A DNA stretch of 64,000 nt from Chitinophagaceae bacterium (GCA_016719165.1 JADKAJ010000001.1:248001-312000), one strand, 5' to 3'; positions 1 through 8,577 are shown, counted from the stretch's first letter. Numbers and translations are program-made. The notes: generated by a model from the letters alone, not told the origin.

Positions 1-712
1 GGAAAACCAGCTGGCAGTACAACAATCATTGCTCAAAAACCTGTTCCATGAACAAACTAGGATACAGAACCTGCTGAAGCAGGATGCCGCCACCGGTAAA
101 CAACTGGATGATATTATGGCACAGGTGGATGTCGCCAAAAAGAATCTTGCGGTTACGCAGCAACAGATCAATGTGCAGCGCAGCAATGTGGCGACACAGA
201 ACCGTGGTATACTCAGTGAAGGTAAACCGCTTGAAAAAAGGGTGGCACAATTGGATGATCAATTGAAAAGAGCTACGATTCTAAATCCTGTCAGTGGAAC
301 TGTCATTACCAAATATGCAGAGCAGGGTGAGATCACTGCAGCCGGTAAAGCTTTATATAAAATCGCAGATCTCAGTACAATGACATTAAGGGCTTATATC
401 ACGGGCACGCAAATTTCGCAGGTAAAACTGGGACAGGGGGTGAAAGTTTTCGTTGATGATGGTCCTGATAAATACAAAGAACTGCCGGGTATAATCAGTT
501 GGGTCGCCGATAAGGCGGAGTTCACCCCGAAGACGATCCAGACAAAAGATGAAAGGGCGAATCTTGTCTATGCGATCAAAGTGAAAGTAAAGAACGATGG
601 TTATCTGAAGATCGGAATGTACGGAGAGGTGAAATTTAAGTCAAGTTGTCAAGCTGGTATTAACAAAAAACCGAAATTTGGCATTAAACTCACGTTTCTG
701 CCAACAGTATAA
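1..712 (+). CDS. HlyD/YbhG-type periplasmic adaptor of an ABC exporter, 5' end outside window
   Basis: The reading frame is open to the left edge, so the N-terminus (membrane anchor) is missing. What remains is typical of membrane-fusion adaptors: a heptad-like coiled-coil hairpin arm (first ~80 residues, rich in Gln, Lys and Leu), then a lipoyl/barrel-sandwich segment containing NPVSGTV and AEQGE, then a beta-barrel domain ending near GMYGEVKF. Two ABC ATPases and two ABC-2 permeases follow on the same strand, as in E. coli YbhGFSR, so it should link the inner-membrane pump to an outer-membrane channel. The last ~22 residues after VKFK look unlike the family, which suggests that the original stop was lost and the frame now runs into unrelated sequence. 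Confidence 0.85.
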   Translation, partial: ENQLAVQQSLLKNLFHEQTRIQNLLKQDAATGKQLDDIMAQVDVAKKNLAVTQQQINVQRSNVATQNRGILSEGKPLEKRVAQLDDQLKRATILNPVSGTVITKYAEQGEITAAGKALYKIADLSTMTLRAYITGTQISQVKLGQGVKVFVDDGPDKYKELPGIISWVADKAEFTPKTIQTKDERANLVYAIKVKVKNDGYLKIGMYGEVKFKSSCQAGINKKPKFGIKLTFLPTV

Positions 713-837
713 TGAAAGATTTCAAGGTTAGCTCTTATTTGGAAAAAGGGAATGAAGTTGCGCAGGTTGAATTAATGCTTGAGGAAGAAATAAAAATGAT
801 TCATTCTTTTATTAAAAGACTATCAGCTAAAAGCTAA
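712..837 (+). pseudogene. 41-codon ORF, possible remnant of a four-helix-bundle (S23/IVP-like) gene
   Basis: The ATG overlaps the TAA of the adaptor gene. The 41-residue product is acidic and helical, with EEEIKMIHSFIKRL near the end; this resembles the last helix of the four-helix-bundle family often called S23 or 23S intervening-sequence protein. A full member has about 120 residues, so this would be only the C-terminal third. The stop codon lies inside an array of 7-bp repeats. The resemblance is read by eye and weak; it may instead be a chance ORF. Confidence 0.35.
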
Positions 838-852
838 CAGCCAAATGCCAAA
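825..852 (+). repeat. Four degenerate 7-bp repeats (AGCTAAA type)
   Basis: Successive heptamers read AGCTAAA, AGCTAAC, AGCCAAA, TGCCAAA. The stop codon of the preceding small ORF is inside the second unit. Similar arrays occur at 1771, 5564 and 6171, each at or close behind a stop codon. Confidence 0.6.
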
Positions 853-861
853 AATCTATAT

Positions 862-1776
862 ATGTCAGCTGTAATCATAAACAATATCATTAAACGGTAT
901 GGATCTAAAAAAGCTGTGATCACTGCTTTGCAGGGAATCAGCTTTGATGTGAAGCAGGGTGAACTATTTGGAATCATCGGTCCCGATGGTGCAGGTAAAA
1001 CATCGTTGTTCAGGATACTGACTACGCTGTTACTGGCAGATGAAGGAACTGCCACCGTGGATGGATTTGATGTGGTTAAAGATTACAAGTCGATCCGTCA
1101 ACGGGTAGGATATATGCCCGGAAAATTTTCGCTGTACCAGGACCTGACCGTAAAAGAGAATCTTGATTTTTTTGCTACAATTTTTAATACGACTGTAGAA
1201 GAAAATTATGTGTTGATAAAAGACATCTATTCCCAGATCGAACCATTTAAAGACAGGAAAGCCGGGAAACTGTCGGGTGGTATGAAGCAAAAACTGGCAT
1301 TAAGTTGTGCTTTGATACATCGCCCGTCCGTTTTATTCCTGGATGAACCTACCACCGGTGTTGATGCCGTGTCCAGGAAAGAGTTTTGGGAAATGCTGAC
1401 AAGACTGAAAGAACAGGGCATTACTATACTTGTTTCCACTCCTTACATGGATGAAGCAAGTCTCTGTGACAGGGTGGCCCTGATCCAGTCCGGAAAAATA
1501 TTATCAATCAATACGCCCCAGGGTATTGTTGATTCATTTGGCAAGAAATTACTGGCCGTTAAAAGTAATGATATGCTCCACCTGTTAAAAGACCTGAAGC
1601 AATGTAAAGAAGTGGAAGATGCTTATCCATTCGGTGAATATCATCATGTTGTACTAAAGAAGGACGGTGAAGAACTATTGAAGAGTTACCTGGAGCAAAA
1701 AGGGTATCTATTTAAATTAAAAGAAGCGAAGCCCAATATTGAGGATTGCTTTATGGCTTTAATGAAAACAAGCTAA
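862..1776 (+). CDS. ABC exporter ATPase, first subunit (canonical signature, altered H-loop)
   Basis: A 304-residue ATP-binding protein of the multidrug/ABC-2 exporter type. Walker A is GPDGAGKT (40-47), the signature LSGGMKQK starts at 137, Walker B is LFLDEP (158-163), and the D-loop TGVD follows. The switch histidine position carries proline (STPYMDEA, P194). Its partner at 1792 has the opposite pattern: a normal His but a broken signature. Together they would form one canonical and one degenerate nucleotide site. The region after ~210 is the usual C-terminal extension. It lies in an apparent operon of adaptor, two ATPases and two permeases. The substrate is unknown; relatives export drugs or other amphipathic compounds. 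Confidence 0.93.
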   Translation: MSAVIINNIIKRYGSKKAVITALQGISFDVKQGELFGIIGPDGAGKTSLFRILTTLLLADEGTATVDGFDVVKDYKSIRQRVGYMPGKFSLYQDLTVKENLDFFATIFNTTVEENYVLIKDIYSQIEPFKDRKAGKLSGGMKQKLALSCALIHRPSVLFLDEPTTGVDAVSRKEFWEMLTRLKEQGITILVSTPYMDEASLCDRVALIQSGKILSINTPQGIVDSFGKKLLAVKSNDMLHLLKDLKQCKEVEDAYPFGEYHHVVLKKDGEELLKSYLEQKGYLFKLKEAKPNIEDCFMALMKTS

Positions 1777-1791
1777 TAGCAGATTGCAACT
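1771..1791 (+). repeat. Three degenerate 7-bp repeats between the two ATPase genes
   Basis: AGCTAAT, AGCAGAT, TGCAACT follow one another, and the first includes the stop codon of the upstream ATPase gene. The second gene starts directly afterwards. The match to the AGCTAAA family is clear in the first unit and poor in the other two. Confidence 0.35.
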
Positions 1792-2535
1792 ATGAATGAA
1801 AAAGTAATTATAGTAGAAAATCTGACCAAGAAGTTTGGCGACTTTACAGCAGTCGATCATATCAGCTTTGATGTGCATAAGGGGGAGATCTTTGGTTTCC
1901 TTGGTGCCAATGGTGCCGGTAAGACTACTGCGATGCGGATGTTGTCGGGATTATCATTGCCTACTTCCGGTCATGCAAGGGTAGCAGGTTTTGATGTGTA
2001 TAAAGAGAATGAGAAGATCAAGCAGAATATCGGGTACATGAGCCAGAAATTTTCTTTGTATGAGGACCTGACAGTGAAAGAGAATATACGTTTTTATGCG
2101 GGTATATATGGCATGAGTAACCGCTTTATCAGGGAAAAGACAAATGAGGTACTCGAAAAACTTCATCTTGCTGCTGAAGGTGATAAACTGGTAAAGTCAT
2201 TACCGTTAGGCTGGAAACAAAAGCTGGCATTCTCCGTCGCTATTTTCCATGAACCACAAATTGTTTTTTTAGATGAACCAACGGGTGGTGTTGATCCGGT
2301 AACAAGAAGAGAGTTCTGGCAGATGATCTACGAGGCAGCCGAATCGGGTATTACTGTTTTTGTTACCACACACTATATGGATGAGGCTGAATATTGTAAC
2401 CGGGTTTCTATCATGGTGGATGGCAGGATAGATGCCATGGATACTCCACAGTTACTGAAGAAAACGTATGATGCCGTATCCATGGATGAAGTGTTTTTAA
2501 AATTGGCCAGAAAAGCCACAAGGGCAGCAGATTAA
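1792..2535 (+). CDS. ABC exporter ATPase, second subunit (degenerate signature, canonical H-loop)
   Basis: A 247-residue ABC ATPase with Walker A GANGAGKT (38-45), Walker B IVFLDEP (157-163) and switch histidine H194 in TTHYMDEAE. The signature motif is LPLGWKQK (137-144) instead of LSGGxxQ. The same change is known in the second half of fused YbhF/RbbA-type ATPases. The motif positions match those of the gene at 862 residue for residue, as expected for a split version of that fused ATPase. It is 15 bp downstream of the first ATPase gene and 2 bp upstream of the first permease gene. Confidence 0.93.
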   Translation: MNEKVIIVENLTKKFGDFTAVDHISFDVHKGEIFGFLGANGAGKTTAMRMLSGLSLPTSGHARVAGFDVYKENEKIKQNIGYMSQKFSLYEDLTVKENIRFYAGIYGMSNRFIREKTNEVLEKLHLAAEGDKLVKSLPLGWKQKLAFSVAIFHEPQIVFLDEPTGGVDPVTRREFWQMIYEAAESGITVFVTTHYMDEAEYCNRVSIMVDGRIDAMDTPQLLKKTYDAVSMDEVFLKLARKATRAAD

Positions 2536-2537
2536 CT

Positions 2538-3644
2538 ATGAAACAATTTATTGCATTTGTAAAAAAGGAATTTCATCACATTTTCCGTGACAGGCGGACA
2601 ATGTTTATCCTGCTGGGTATGCCGGTGGTACAGATCATTATTTTTGGATTCGCCCTTACTAATGAAGTGAAGAATTCGAGGGTTGCTATTCTAGACCCGT
2701 CAAAAGACGCTGCTACTACTTCTTTGATAGCACAAATTGAAGCCAGCCGTTACTTTGAGGTAGATCAATATATTCATTCCACCAATGAGATTGAGACCAT
2801 ATTTAGAAAAGGTAAGATCAAACTGGCCATAATTTTTCCTTCCCATTTCAGGGAAGATTTGCAACATTTTAATAAAGCACAGGTACAATTAATTGCTGAT
2901 GCATCTGATCCCAATGTGGCAAATACATTGACGAGCTATGCTTCGGCGATTATCATGGATTACCAGAACAGGATTACGAATGACCGGAAACTTCCCTACA
3001 CCATCAATACGGAAATGCGAATGTTGTACAACCCGGAATTAAAGGGTGCTTATAATTTTGTTCCGGGAGTTATGGCAATGGTATTATTGCTGGTTTGTAC
3101 TATGATGACTGCTATAACCATTGTAAAGGAGAAAGAAATGGGAACGATGGAGATCATGCTGGTATCTCCAATGAAGCCATTGAAGGTAGTTCTCGCCAAA
3201 GCTGTTCCCTATTTATTGTTATCATCTGTTAATATAGCCAGCATATTGTTATTAAGTGTATTTGTACTGGAGGTGCCCATTAATGGAAGTCTAACCCTGC
3301 TGGTAGCTGAAAGTCTTTTGTTTACTCTGGTGTCACTGGCATTGGGGTTGCTAATTTCTACAAAAGTTGATTCACAGCAAACTGCTTTATTCATTTCATT
3401 AGTCGGCCTTTTACTTCCCACCGTCATGCTTAGTGGTTTTATGTTCCCCATAGAAAATATGCCATTGCCTTTGCAGGTTGTTTCCAATGCTGTACCTGCC
3501 AAATGGTATTATACTATTGTAAGATCAGTAATGATAAAGGGAACCGGTTTTCAGGCTGTGTGGAAAGAAACACTCATTCTTGCCGGAATGCTTTTTTTCT
3601 TTTTAGGATTGGCAATTAAGAATTTTAAAATCCGTTTAGCATGA
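2538..3644 (+). CDS. ABC-2 type exporter permease (YbhS-like)
   Basis: A 368-residue membrane protein with the ABC-2 layout: a cytoplasmic start (KKEFHHIFRDRR), a first membrane helix around residues 20-40, a large periplasmic domain to about 170, and five or so hydrophobic segments in the C-terminal half. The EKEMGTMEIMLVSPM element after the second helix is the usual coupling loop of this family. It is 2 bp from the ATPase gene and overlaps the next permease gene by 4 bp (ATGA), which points to translational coupling. It should pair with the next gene product as a heterodimer. Confidence 0.9.
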   Translation: MKQFIAFVKKEFHHIFRDRRTMFILLGMPVVQIIIFGFALTNEVKNSRVAILDPSKDAATTSLIAQIEASRYFEVDQYIHSTNEIETIFRKGKIKLAIIFPSHFREDLQHFNKAQVQLIADASDPNVANTLTSYASAIIMDYQNRITNDRKLPYTINTEMRMLYNPELKGAYNFVPGVMAMVLLLVCTMMTAITIVKEKEMGTMEIMLVSPMKPLKVVLAKAVPYLLLSSVNIASILLLSVFVLEVPINGSLTLLVAESLLFTLVSLALGLLISTKVDSQQTALFISLVGLLLPTVMLSGFMFPIENMPLPLQVVSNAVPAKWYYTIVRSVMIKGTGFQAVWKETLILAGMLFFFLGLAIKNFKIRLA

Positions 3645-4759
3645 GAACCCTTAAATTTTTATTACAAAAGGAATTCAGGCAGATATTCAGGGATCCCTCC
3701 ATCCTTCGCCTGATTTTTATCATGCCCGTGATTCAATTAATTATGTTGCCATTCGCGGCGGATTATGAGATCAAGAATATCAAACTTGTAGTGATTGACC
3801 ATGATCATTCCTCTTATTCACGCAGCCTTGTTACTAAAATTACTTCATCCGGTTATTTTATACTTACTGATTATACTGGTTCCTTTAACCAGGCTTTCGA
3901 GAAAATTGAACAGGATAAAGCGGATCTAATTCTTGAGATACCTGCTTCATTTGAGAAGGATCTGGTGAAGGAGAGTGAGTCAAAAATATTTATGGCGGTA
4001 AATGCTATCAATGGCGTAAAGGCCGGTCTCGGCAGTTCCTATCTGCGGAGTATTATCCAGGAATACAACAAAGAAGTAAGAACAGAGTGGATTCAATTTC
4101 CCCGGTTTAACCCGGAGACTAATATTGAGGTAGTGTATTCTAACTGGTTCAATTCATCCATGAATTATAAGGTCTTCATGGTTCCGGGAATACTGGTATT
4201 GTTATTAACAATGGTGGGCGCCAATCTTACAGCCATTAATATCGTTAAGGAAAAAGAAATAGGTACGATTGAGCAAATAAATGTAACGCCGGTCCGGAAG
4301 TTCCATTTCATTTTGGGCAAATTGATTCCATTCTGGGTGCTGGGATTATTGATATTCAGCATCGGTTTGGGGATTGCCCGGCTTTTTTATGGTATCATTC
4401 CGGCAGGCAATATACTGACCATATATTTGTTTGCCGCTGTTTATCTTTTTGCTGTTTTGGGTTTAGGGCTGTTGATATCTACTTATGCAGATAACCAGCA
4501 ACAAGCCATGCTTATTTCATTCTTCCTGATGATGATTTTTATTTTATTGGGGGGCTTATACACGTCTATTGACAGTATGCCGGGTTGGGCACAGGCAATT
4601 ACAAAAGCCAATCCCGTTTCTTATTTCATTGAAGTGATCAGGATGGTAGTGCTAAAAGGAAGCAGCCTTGCGGATATTAAATACCAGTTACTGACCATTT
4701 TGGGCTTCGCCATTGTTTTGAATGGCTGGGCGGTTGTCAATTATCATAAGCGGTCCTGA
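3641..4759 (+). CDS. ABC-2 type exporter permease (YbhR-like)
   Basis: A 372-residue paralogue of the preceding permease, with the same topology: KEFRQIFRDPS, a first helix, a periplasmic domain, then EKEIGTIEQINVTPV in the coupling loop and several C-terminal helices. The start codon overlaps the upstream stop by 4 bp. It completes the exporter: adaptor, two asymmetric ATPases, two permeases. No outer-membrane TolC-like gene lies downstream, so that part is either before the window or encoded elsewhere. Confidence 0.9.
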   Translation: MRTLKFLLQKEFRQIFRDPSILRLIFIMPVIQLIMLPFAADYEIKNIKLVVIDHDHSSYSRSLVTKITSSGYFILTDYTGSFNQAFEKIEQDKADLILEIPASFEKDLVKESESKIFMAVNAINGVKAGLGSSYLRSIIQEYNKEVRTEWIQFPRFNPETNIEVVYSNWFNSSMNYKVFMVPGILVLLLTMVGANLTAINIVKEKEIGTIEQINVTPVRKFHFILGKLIPFWVLGLLIFSIGLGIARLFYGIIPAGNILTIYLFAAVYLFAVLGLGLLISTYADNQQQAMLISFFLMMIFILLGGLYTSIDSMPGWAQAITKANPVSYFIEVIRMVVLKGSSLADIKYQLLTILGFAIVLNGWAVVNYHKRS

Positions 4760-4791
4760 TAAATTCCCTTTTTAAAACAGACAAACTTTTT

Positions 4792-4799
4792 TATATTCG
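4792..4799 (+). promoter_or_regulatory. Possible -7 box (TATATTCG) for the gene at 4821
   Basis: Seven of eight bases match the Bacteroidota TAnnTTTG consensus, 21 bp before the ATG. No clear -33 element is seen. It would separate this gene from the exporter operon, which ends 61 bp upstream. Confidence 0.3.
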
Positions 4800-4820
4800 G
4801 TTAACAAAAAACGAATTGCC

Positions 4821-5228
4821 ATGCTAAAAATCACACATCTGAAAGAAGGCGACATTATCACAGTAGATGATGATGGTATAATGAGAGAGGGAACTGTAGT
4901 CAGGGTAAGCCGCGAAGAACACCAGGCACTGGTGGATAACGGGGTGCAGGAATTCTGGTATAGCCAGGAAGATATGTATTCTTTACCGCTGGACGAGGGC
5001 AAGTTGCTCGAGTTTGGCTTTACCCGGGAAGAACAGGACGGCGCGGTTAAATACAAAAAGGATTCCTTCAGGCTGGTAACTCCCCAAAAGGGTGATTTTA
5101 CCAACCTTGAAATGTGGTGGCGGGAAGACAGGCGTCATTTCGATTTTCCGATAACAGTACATGAGCTTCAAAATCTGTACCTCGACATGACAAAAGTGCA
5201 CCTCGACAAGGCTTCCAACGCCGTCTAG
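4821..5228 (+). CDS. Conserved-looking hypothetical protein, 135 aa
   Basis: I do not recognise a named family. The protein is soluble and acidic, with no signal peptide or membrane helix. The N-terminal half ([20 protein letters not shown]) looks like a small beta-rich domain, perhaps SH3-like, followed by [15 protein letters not shown]. The C-terminal half contains [11 protein letters not shown] and ends in a helical [10 protein letters not shown] segment. It sits alone between the exporter operon and the translation operon, with a terminator behind it. Codon use matches its neighbours. Confidence 0.75.
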   Translation: MLKITHLKEGDIITVDDDGIMREGTVVRVSREEHQALVDNGVQEFWYSQEDMYSLPLDEGKLLEFGFTREEQDGAVKYKKDSFRLVTPQKGDFTNLEMWWREDRRHFDFPITVHELQNLYLDMTKVHLDKASNAV

Positions 5229-5266
5229 GGCACTGTTTTATAAACAATTAAGTCATTTTTCCACAG

Positions 5267-5299
5267 ACCCCCTAAAATTATCGGGGGTTTTTTCTTTTT
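5267..5299 (+). terminator. Rho-independent terminator before infA
   Basis: Arms ACCCCC (5267-5272) and GGGGGT (5283-5288) enclose a 10-nt loop; a T-rich run follows (six T, C, six T). It ends transcription from the 4821 gene and isolates the infA operon. Confidence 0.7.
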
Positions 5300-5314
5300 T
5301 CGGGTTGATACGCT

Positions 5315-5322
5315 TACCTTTG
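5315..5322 (+). promoter_or_regulatory. -7 box (TACCTTTG) for the infA operon
   Basis: Exact match to TAnnTTTG, placed just after the terminator and 15 bp before the infA ATG. The 5' UTR would be only about 10 nt. No convincing -33 TTTG is visible, since the T-rich terminator tail occupies that place. Confidence 0.55.
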
Positions 5323-5337
5323 CGTTCCCAAAAAATT

Positions 5338-5556
5338 ATGTCGAAACAACCGCTCATTAAACAAGATGGTATCATTCTGGAAGCCTTGTCCAACGCTATG
5401 TTCAGGGTAAAACTGGAAAATGGTCACGAAATACTGGCCACCATCTCTGGAAAAATGAGGATGCATTACATCCGAATTCTACCGGGAGATAAAGTTGGAG
5501 TCGAACTTTCGCCATATGATTTGACAAGGGGAAGGATCAATTTCAGGTATAAATAA
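5338..5556 (+). CDS. infA: Translation initiation factor IF-1
   Basis: 72 residues, the normal IF-1 length, forming one S1/OB-fold domain: [21 protein letters not shown], then [16 protein letters not shown] and [12 protein letters not shown], all family hallmarks. IF-1 binds the ribosomal A site during initiation. The ATG at 5338 is chosen over the in-frame start at 5305, because the extra 11 residues are not part of the family and the -7 box lies in that stretch. First gene of infA-rpmJ-rpsM-rpsK-rpsD-rpoA-rplQ. Confidence 0.97.
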   Translation: MSKQPLIKQDGIILEALSNAMFRVKLENGHEILATISGKMRMHYIRILPGDKVGVELSPYDLTRGRINFRYK

Positions 5557-5563
5557 TGCTTGA

Positions 5564-5591
5564 CGCCAAAAGCTGAAAGCTAAAAGTAAAA
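5564..5591 (+). repeat. Four degenerate 7-bp repeats between infA and rpmJ
   Basis: CGCCAAA, AGCTGAA, AGCTAAA, AGTAAAA, beginning 8 bp after the infA stop. Same family as the arrays at 825 and 6171. Confidence 0.5.
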
Positions 5592-5594
5592 AAA

Positions 5595-5711
5595 ATGAAA
5601 GTAAGAGCATCCATTAAAAAGCGTAGCGTCGACTGCAAAATTGTACGTCGGAAGGGTAAGTTGTATGTGATTAACAAAAAGAATCCCCGGTTCAAGCAAA
5701 GACAGGGTTAA
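5595..5711 (+). CDS. rpmJ: 50S ribosomal protein L36, zinc-free (C-) form
   Basis: A 38-residue protein starting [10 protein letters not shown] and ending PRFKQRQG, clearly L36. Of the four zinc ligands in the C+ form (Cys11, Cys14, Cys27, His33), only Cys14 remains; the other positions are Ser, Asn and Phe. This is the C- variant, which folds without zinc and is common in Bacteroidota. It lies between infA and rpsM, as usual in the alpha operon. Confidence 0.96.
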   Translation: MKVRASIKKRSVDCKIVRRKGKLYVINKKNPRFKQRQG

Positions 5712-5790
5712 TTAAAGAAAGCAAAAAATCAAAAAGCAAGAACCAAATTGATAGTTGAGATTTGTTTCTTGGAACTTAAATCAAAATAAT

Positions 5791-6171
5791 ATGGCTCGTA
5801 TTGCCGGTGTTGACTTACCAAAAAACAAAAGAGGCGAAATAGGTCTTACCTATATCTATGGTGTAGGCCCTTCAACTGCCAAGTACATTCTTGATAAGCA
5901 TAATATTGACCGCAACAAGAAAGTGAATGAATGGAATGATGATGAACTGACTGCTATCCGTAATACAATTACAGAAGAGCTGAAAGTGGAAGGTCAGCTT
6001 CGCTCAGAAGTACAGATGAGTATTAAGCGTTTGCTTGATATCGCCTGTTACCGTGGTCTTCGTCATCGTAAGGGATTGCCTGTTCGTGGCCAGCGTACTA
6101 AAACCAACAGCCGTACCAGGAAAGGTAAAAGAAAAACGGTTGCTGGTAAAAAGAAAGCGCCTAAGAAGTAA
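5791..6171 (+). CDS. rpsM: 30S ribosomal protein S13
   Basis: 126 residues. It starts [19 protein letters not shown], has the helix-two-turn-helix region ([16 protein letters not shown]), and ends in the basic tail that reaches the ribosome head and tRNA sites ([18 protein letters not shown]). The ATG at 5791 is chosen rather than 5755 because the family starts with MARI. S13 contacts the A and P site tRNAs and bridges to L5. Confidence 0.97.
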   Translation: MARIAGVDLPKNKRGEIGLTYIYGVGPSTAKYILDKHNIDRNKKVNEWNDDELTAIRNTITEELKVEGQLRSEVQMSIKRLLDIACYRGLRHRKGLPVRGQRTKTNSRTRKGKRKTVAGKKKAPKK

Positions 6172-6205
6172 GCTAATAGCTAAAGGTTATTGGCTTTTAG
6201 CTATT
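6171..6205. repeat. Inverted pair of 7-bp repeat arrays after rpsM
   Basis: AGCTAAT and AGCTAAA (6171-6184) face GGCTTTT and AGCTATT (6192-6205) in the opposite direction. The arms TAGCTAAA (6177-6184) and TTTAGCTA (6196-6203) form an 8-bp hairpin. The first A of the array is the last base of the rpsM stop. No T-run follows, so this is not an obvious terminator. Confidence 0.55.
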
Positions 6206-6333
6206 CTTAATAAAGACTTACATTATTTGAATCAACGCCGGATAGCTTCGTAAGTCAGCAGGAGGGTTGATTCGGTCTTTCATCCCGGTGAAAGAAAAAT
6301 TTAAAAATTAAAGATTACCTCGGTACAAAAATT

Positions 6334-6744
6334 ATGGCAAAAGCACAACAACAGCAGGTTAGCGCAAAAGCTGCCGCCAAAAAAAGAGTAGTGAAAGTGG
6401 ACGCATACGGAGATGCTCACATTTCAGCTACATTCAACAACATTATTATCAGCCTTACCAACAAATCCGGCCAGATCATTTCCTGGAGCAGTGCAGGCAA
6501 AATGGGATTCAGAGGTTCTAAAAAGAACACTCCCTATGCAGCACAAATGGCTGCTGCAGATGCTGCCAAAACAGCATTTGAAGCCGGATTGAAAAGAGTA
6601 GATGTATATGTGAAAGGACCCGGGGCCGGACGTGAAAGTTCCATCCGTTCTATTTCACAAAGTGGTATTGAAGTAGTGATGATTAAAGACGTAACACCGT
6701 TACCGCATAACGGTTGCCGTCCTCCGAAGAAGAGAAGAGTATAA
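6334..6744 (+). CDS. rpsK: 30S ribosomal protein S11
   Basis: 136 residues: a basic, Ala/Lys-rich N-terminal tail, then the S11 core with [30 protein letters not shown] and a C-terminus [15 protein letters not shown], which is near-invariant in the family. S11 binds the platform of the 30S subunit near the Shine-Dalgarno/anti-Shine-Dalgarno helix. It is separated from rpsM by 162 bp with no gene, containing the repeat hairpin at 6171. Confidence 0.97.
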   Translation: MAKAQQQQVSAKAAAKKRVVKVDAYGDAHISATFNNIIISLTNKSGQIISWSSAGKMGFRGSKKNTPYAAQMAAADAAKTAFEAGLKRVDVYVKGPGAGRESSIRSISQSGIEVVMIKDVTPLPHNGCRPPKKRRV

Positions 6745-6892
6745 GTAAGTTGCGAAATCACAATGGTGATTCTTCGCAAGCACAACATATTGAAGCCAAG
6801 AGCTTTCATTTAAACAAAGGGTGCCTGATTGATTTTTAACGCTTTTACTGATCAAAGCACCGTTACCAAAAAAGCGTAAATGAATAAAAACT

Positions 6893-7498
6893 ATGGCAAG
6901 GTACACTGGTCCAAAGACCAAGATTTCCCGCATTTTTGGAGAGCCTATTCTAGGTAATGGTAAATGGTTGGGTAAAAACAGCAACCCTCCCGGTCAGCAT
7001 GGTGAAAAACGTAAGCGTAAAACCCTTGGTGAGTACGCTTTACAGCTCCGTGAAAAACAAAAGGCCAAATACACATATGGTGTATTAGAGAAACAATTCC
7101 GTAAAACATTTGAGGAAGCAGCCCGCCGTAAAGGTGTTACGGGTGAAAACCTTATTAAATTACTGGAAGCCCGTTTGGATAATACTGTTTTCCGTATGGG
7201 TATTGCTCCTTCACGTCCTGCTGCCCGCCAGCTCGTTAGCCACAAACACATTGAAGTTAATGGGGAAGTGGTGAATGTTCCTTCTTGTCAACTGAAACCC
7301 GGTGATGTTATTACTATCAAAGATGGTAGCAAAGACAGAACTTCTATCACCAGTGTTGTTCGTGCCAAGAATCCGAAATTCAGCTGGTTGGATTGGAATG
7401 AAACCGAGTTTAAAGGTACTTTCATTACCTATCCTGAAAGGGAGAGTGTTCCTGAAAATATTAAGGAGCAACTGATCGTCGAGTTATATAGTAAGTAA
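6893..7498 (+). CDS. rpsD: 30S ribosomal protein S4
   Basis: 201 residues, starting [19 protein letters not shown]. The N-terminal domain lacks the zinc-binding cysteines seen in some S4 proteins. The S4 RNA-binding domain is at about 90-155 ([34 protein letters not shown]). S4 is a primary 16S binder and, in many bacteria, a regulator of this operon. It lies between rpsK and rpoA, in the usual order. Confidence 0.97.
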   Translation: MARYTGPKTKISRIFGEPILGNGKWLGKNSNPPGQHGEKRKRKTLGEYALQLREKQKAKYTYGVLEKQFRKTFEEAARRKGVTGENLIKLLEARLDNTVFRMGIAPSRPAARQLVSHKHIEVNGEVVNVPSCQLKPGDVITIKDGSKDRTSITSVVRAKNPKFSWLDWNETEFKGTFITYPERESVPENIKEQLIVELYSK

Positions 7499-7575
7499 TC
7501 GCTGTGAAACCGGGACAATATCCCGCAACTTCAGCTTGCTGATTACACAATCATTTAAAACCTAAAGTTTACAAT

Positions 7576-8577
7576 ATGGCAATTTTAAATTTCCAAAAAC
7601 CTGATAAGATCATTCTGCAAAAGGCTACGGATTTTGAAGCTCAATTTGAGTTTCGTCCACTTGAGCCGGGCTATGGTGTAACAATCGGTAATGCACTTCG
7701 CCGTGTATTATTGAATTCACTGGAAGGCTTTGCAATCATTGGTGTAAAGATCGAAGGTGTGGAGCATGAATTTGCTACCATGAAAGGCATCAGCGAAGAT
7801 GTGGTGGAAATTTTCCTGAACCTGAAGCAGGTTCGTTTCAAAAAGACAGTTGATCACGAAGTGACAAATGAGAAAATCATGTTGTCTATAAAAAACAGGA
7901 CAGAATTCACAGCCGGTATGATCGGTGAAGGTACACAAACCTTCCAGGTCATGAACCCGGATCTGCTGATCTGCACACTGGATTCTTCTGCCCGCATGGA
8001 TATCGAACTGACTATCGGTAAAGGCCGTGGTTATGTTCCTGCAGAAGATAACAAACCAAAAGATGCACCGCTGGGTTATATTCCGATTGATGCCATCTTC
8101 ACACCTATCAAGAATGTGAAGTACACTATCGAGAATACCCGTGTGGAGCAAAGAACAGACTTTGAAAAACTAATCATGGAAGTTTCTACAGATGGTACTA
8201 TCCATCCGGAAGAGGCCGTGAAGCAGGCATCAAGGATCCTGATTCAGCACCTGATGATCATAACAGATGAGAATATCACTTTCGACAATAAGGAAGAGAA
8301 GAAAGAAGACCTGGTGGACGAACAAACTTTACAATTACGTAAAGTATTGAAGACTCCGTTGGAAGACCTGGATCTATCTGTTCGTGCCTTCAATTGCCTG
8401 AAAGCTGCAAAGATCAACTCATTGAGTGAGCTGGTACAATATGAGCAGGAAGACCTGATGAAATTCCGCAACTTCGGTCAGAAATCACTGGCTGAGATCG
8501 AGCAGGTATTGACAGAAAGAGGACTGCATTTCGGAATGGATTTAGTGAAACTGGGAATTGATCTGAGCGAATTCTAA
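7576..8577 (+). CDS. rpoA: RNA polymerase subunit alpha
   Basis: 333 residues with both alpha domains: the N-terminal dimerisation domain (PLEPGYGVTIGNALRRVLL, EFATMKGISEDVVEI) and, after a charged linker (~230-250, KEEKKEDLVDE), the C-terminal domain with LEDLDLSVRAFNCLKAA and FRNFGQKSLAEIEQ. The C-terminal domain contacts UP elements and activators. The length matches the family. Confidence 0.97.
   Translation: MAILNFQKPDKIILQKATDFEAQFEFRPLEPGYGVTIGNALRRVLLNSLEGFAIIGVKIEGVEHEFATMKGISEDVVEIFLNLKQVRFKKTVDHEVTNEKIMLSIKNRTEFTAGMIGEGTQTFQVMNPDLLICTLDSSARMDIELTIGKGRGYVPAEDNKPKDAPLGYIPIDAIFTPIKNVKYTIENTRVEQRTDFEKLIMEVSTDGTIHPEEAVKQASRILIQHLMIITDENITFDNKEEKKEDLVDEQTLQLRKVLKTPLEDLDLSVRAFNCLKAAKINSLSELVQYEQEDLMKFRNFGQKSLAEIEQVLTERGLHFGMDLVKLGIDLSEF

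Noticed and set aside
6177..6203. Rho-independent terminator after rpsM
   Set aside because: The 8-bp hairpin has no T-run and lies inside an essential operon; it is better explained as inverted 7-bp repeats.
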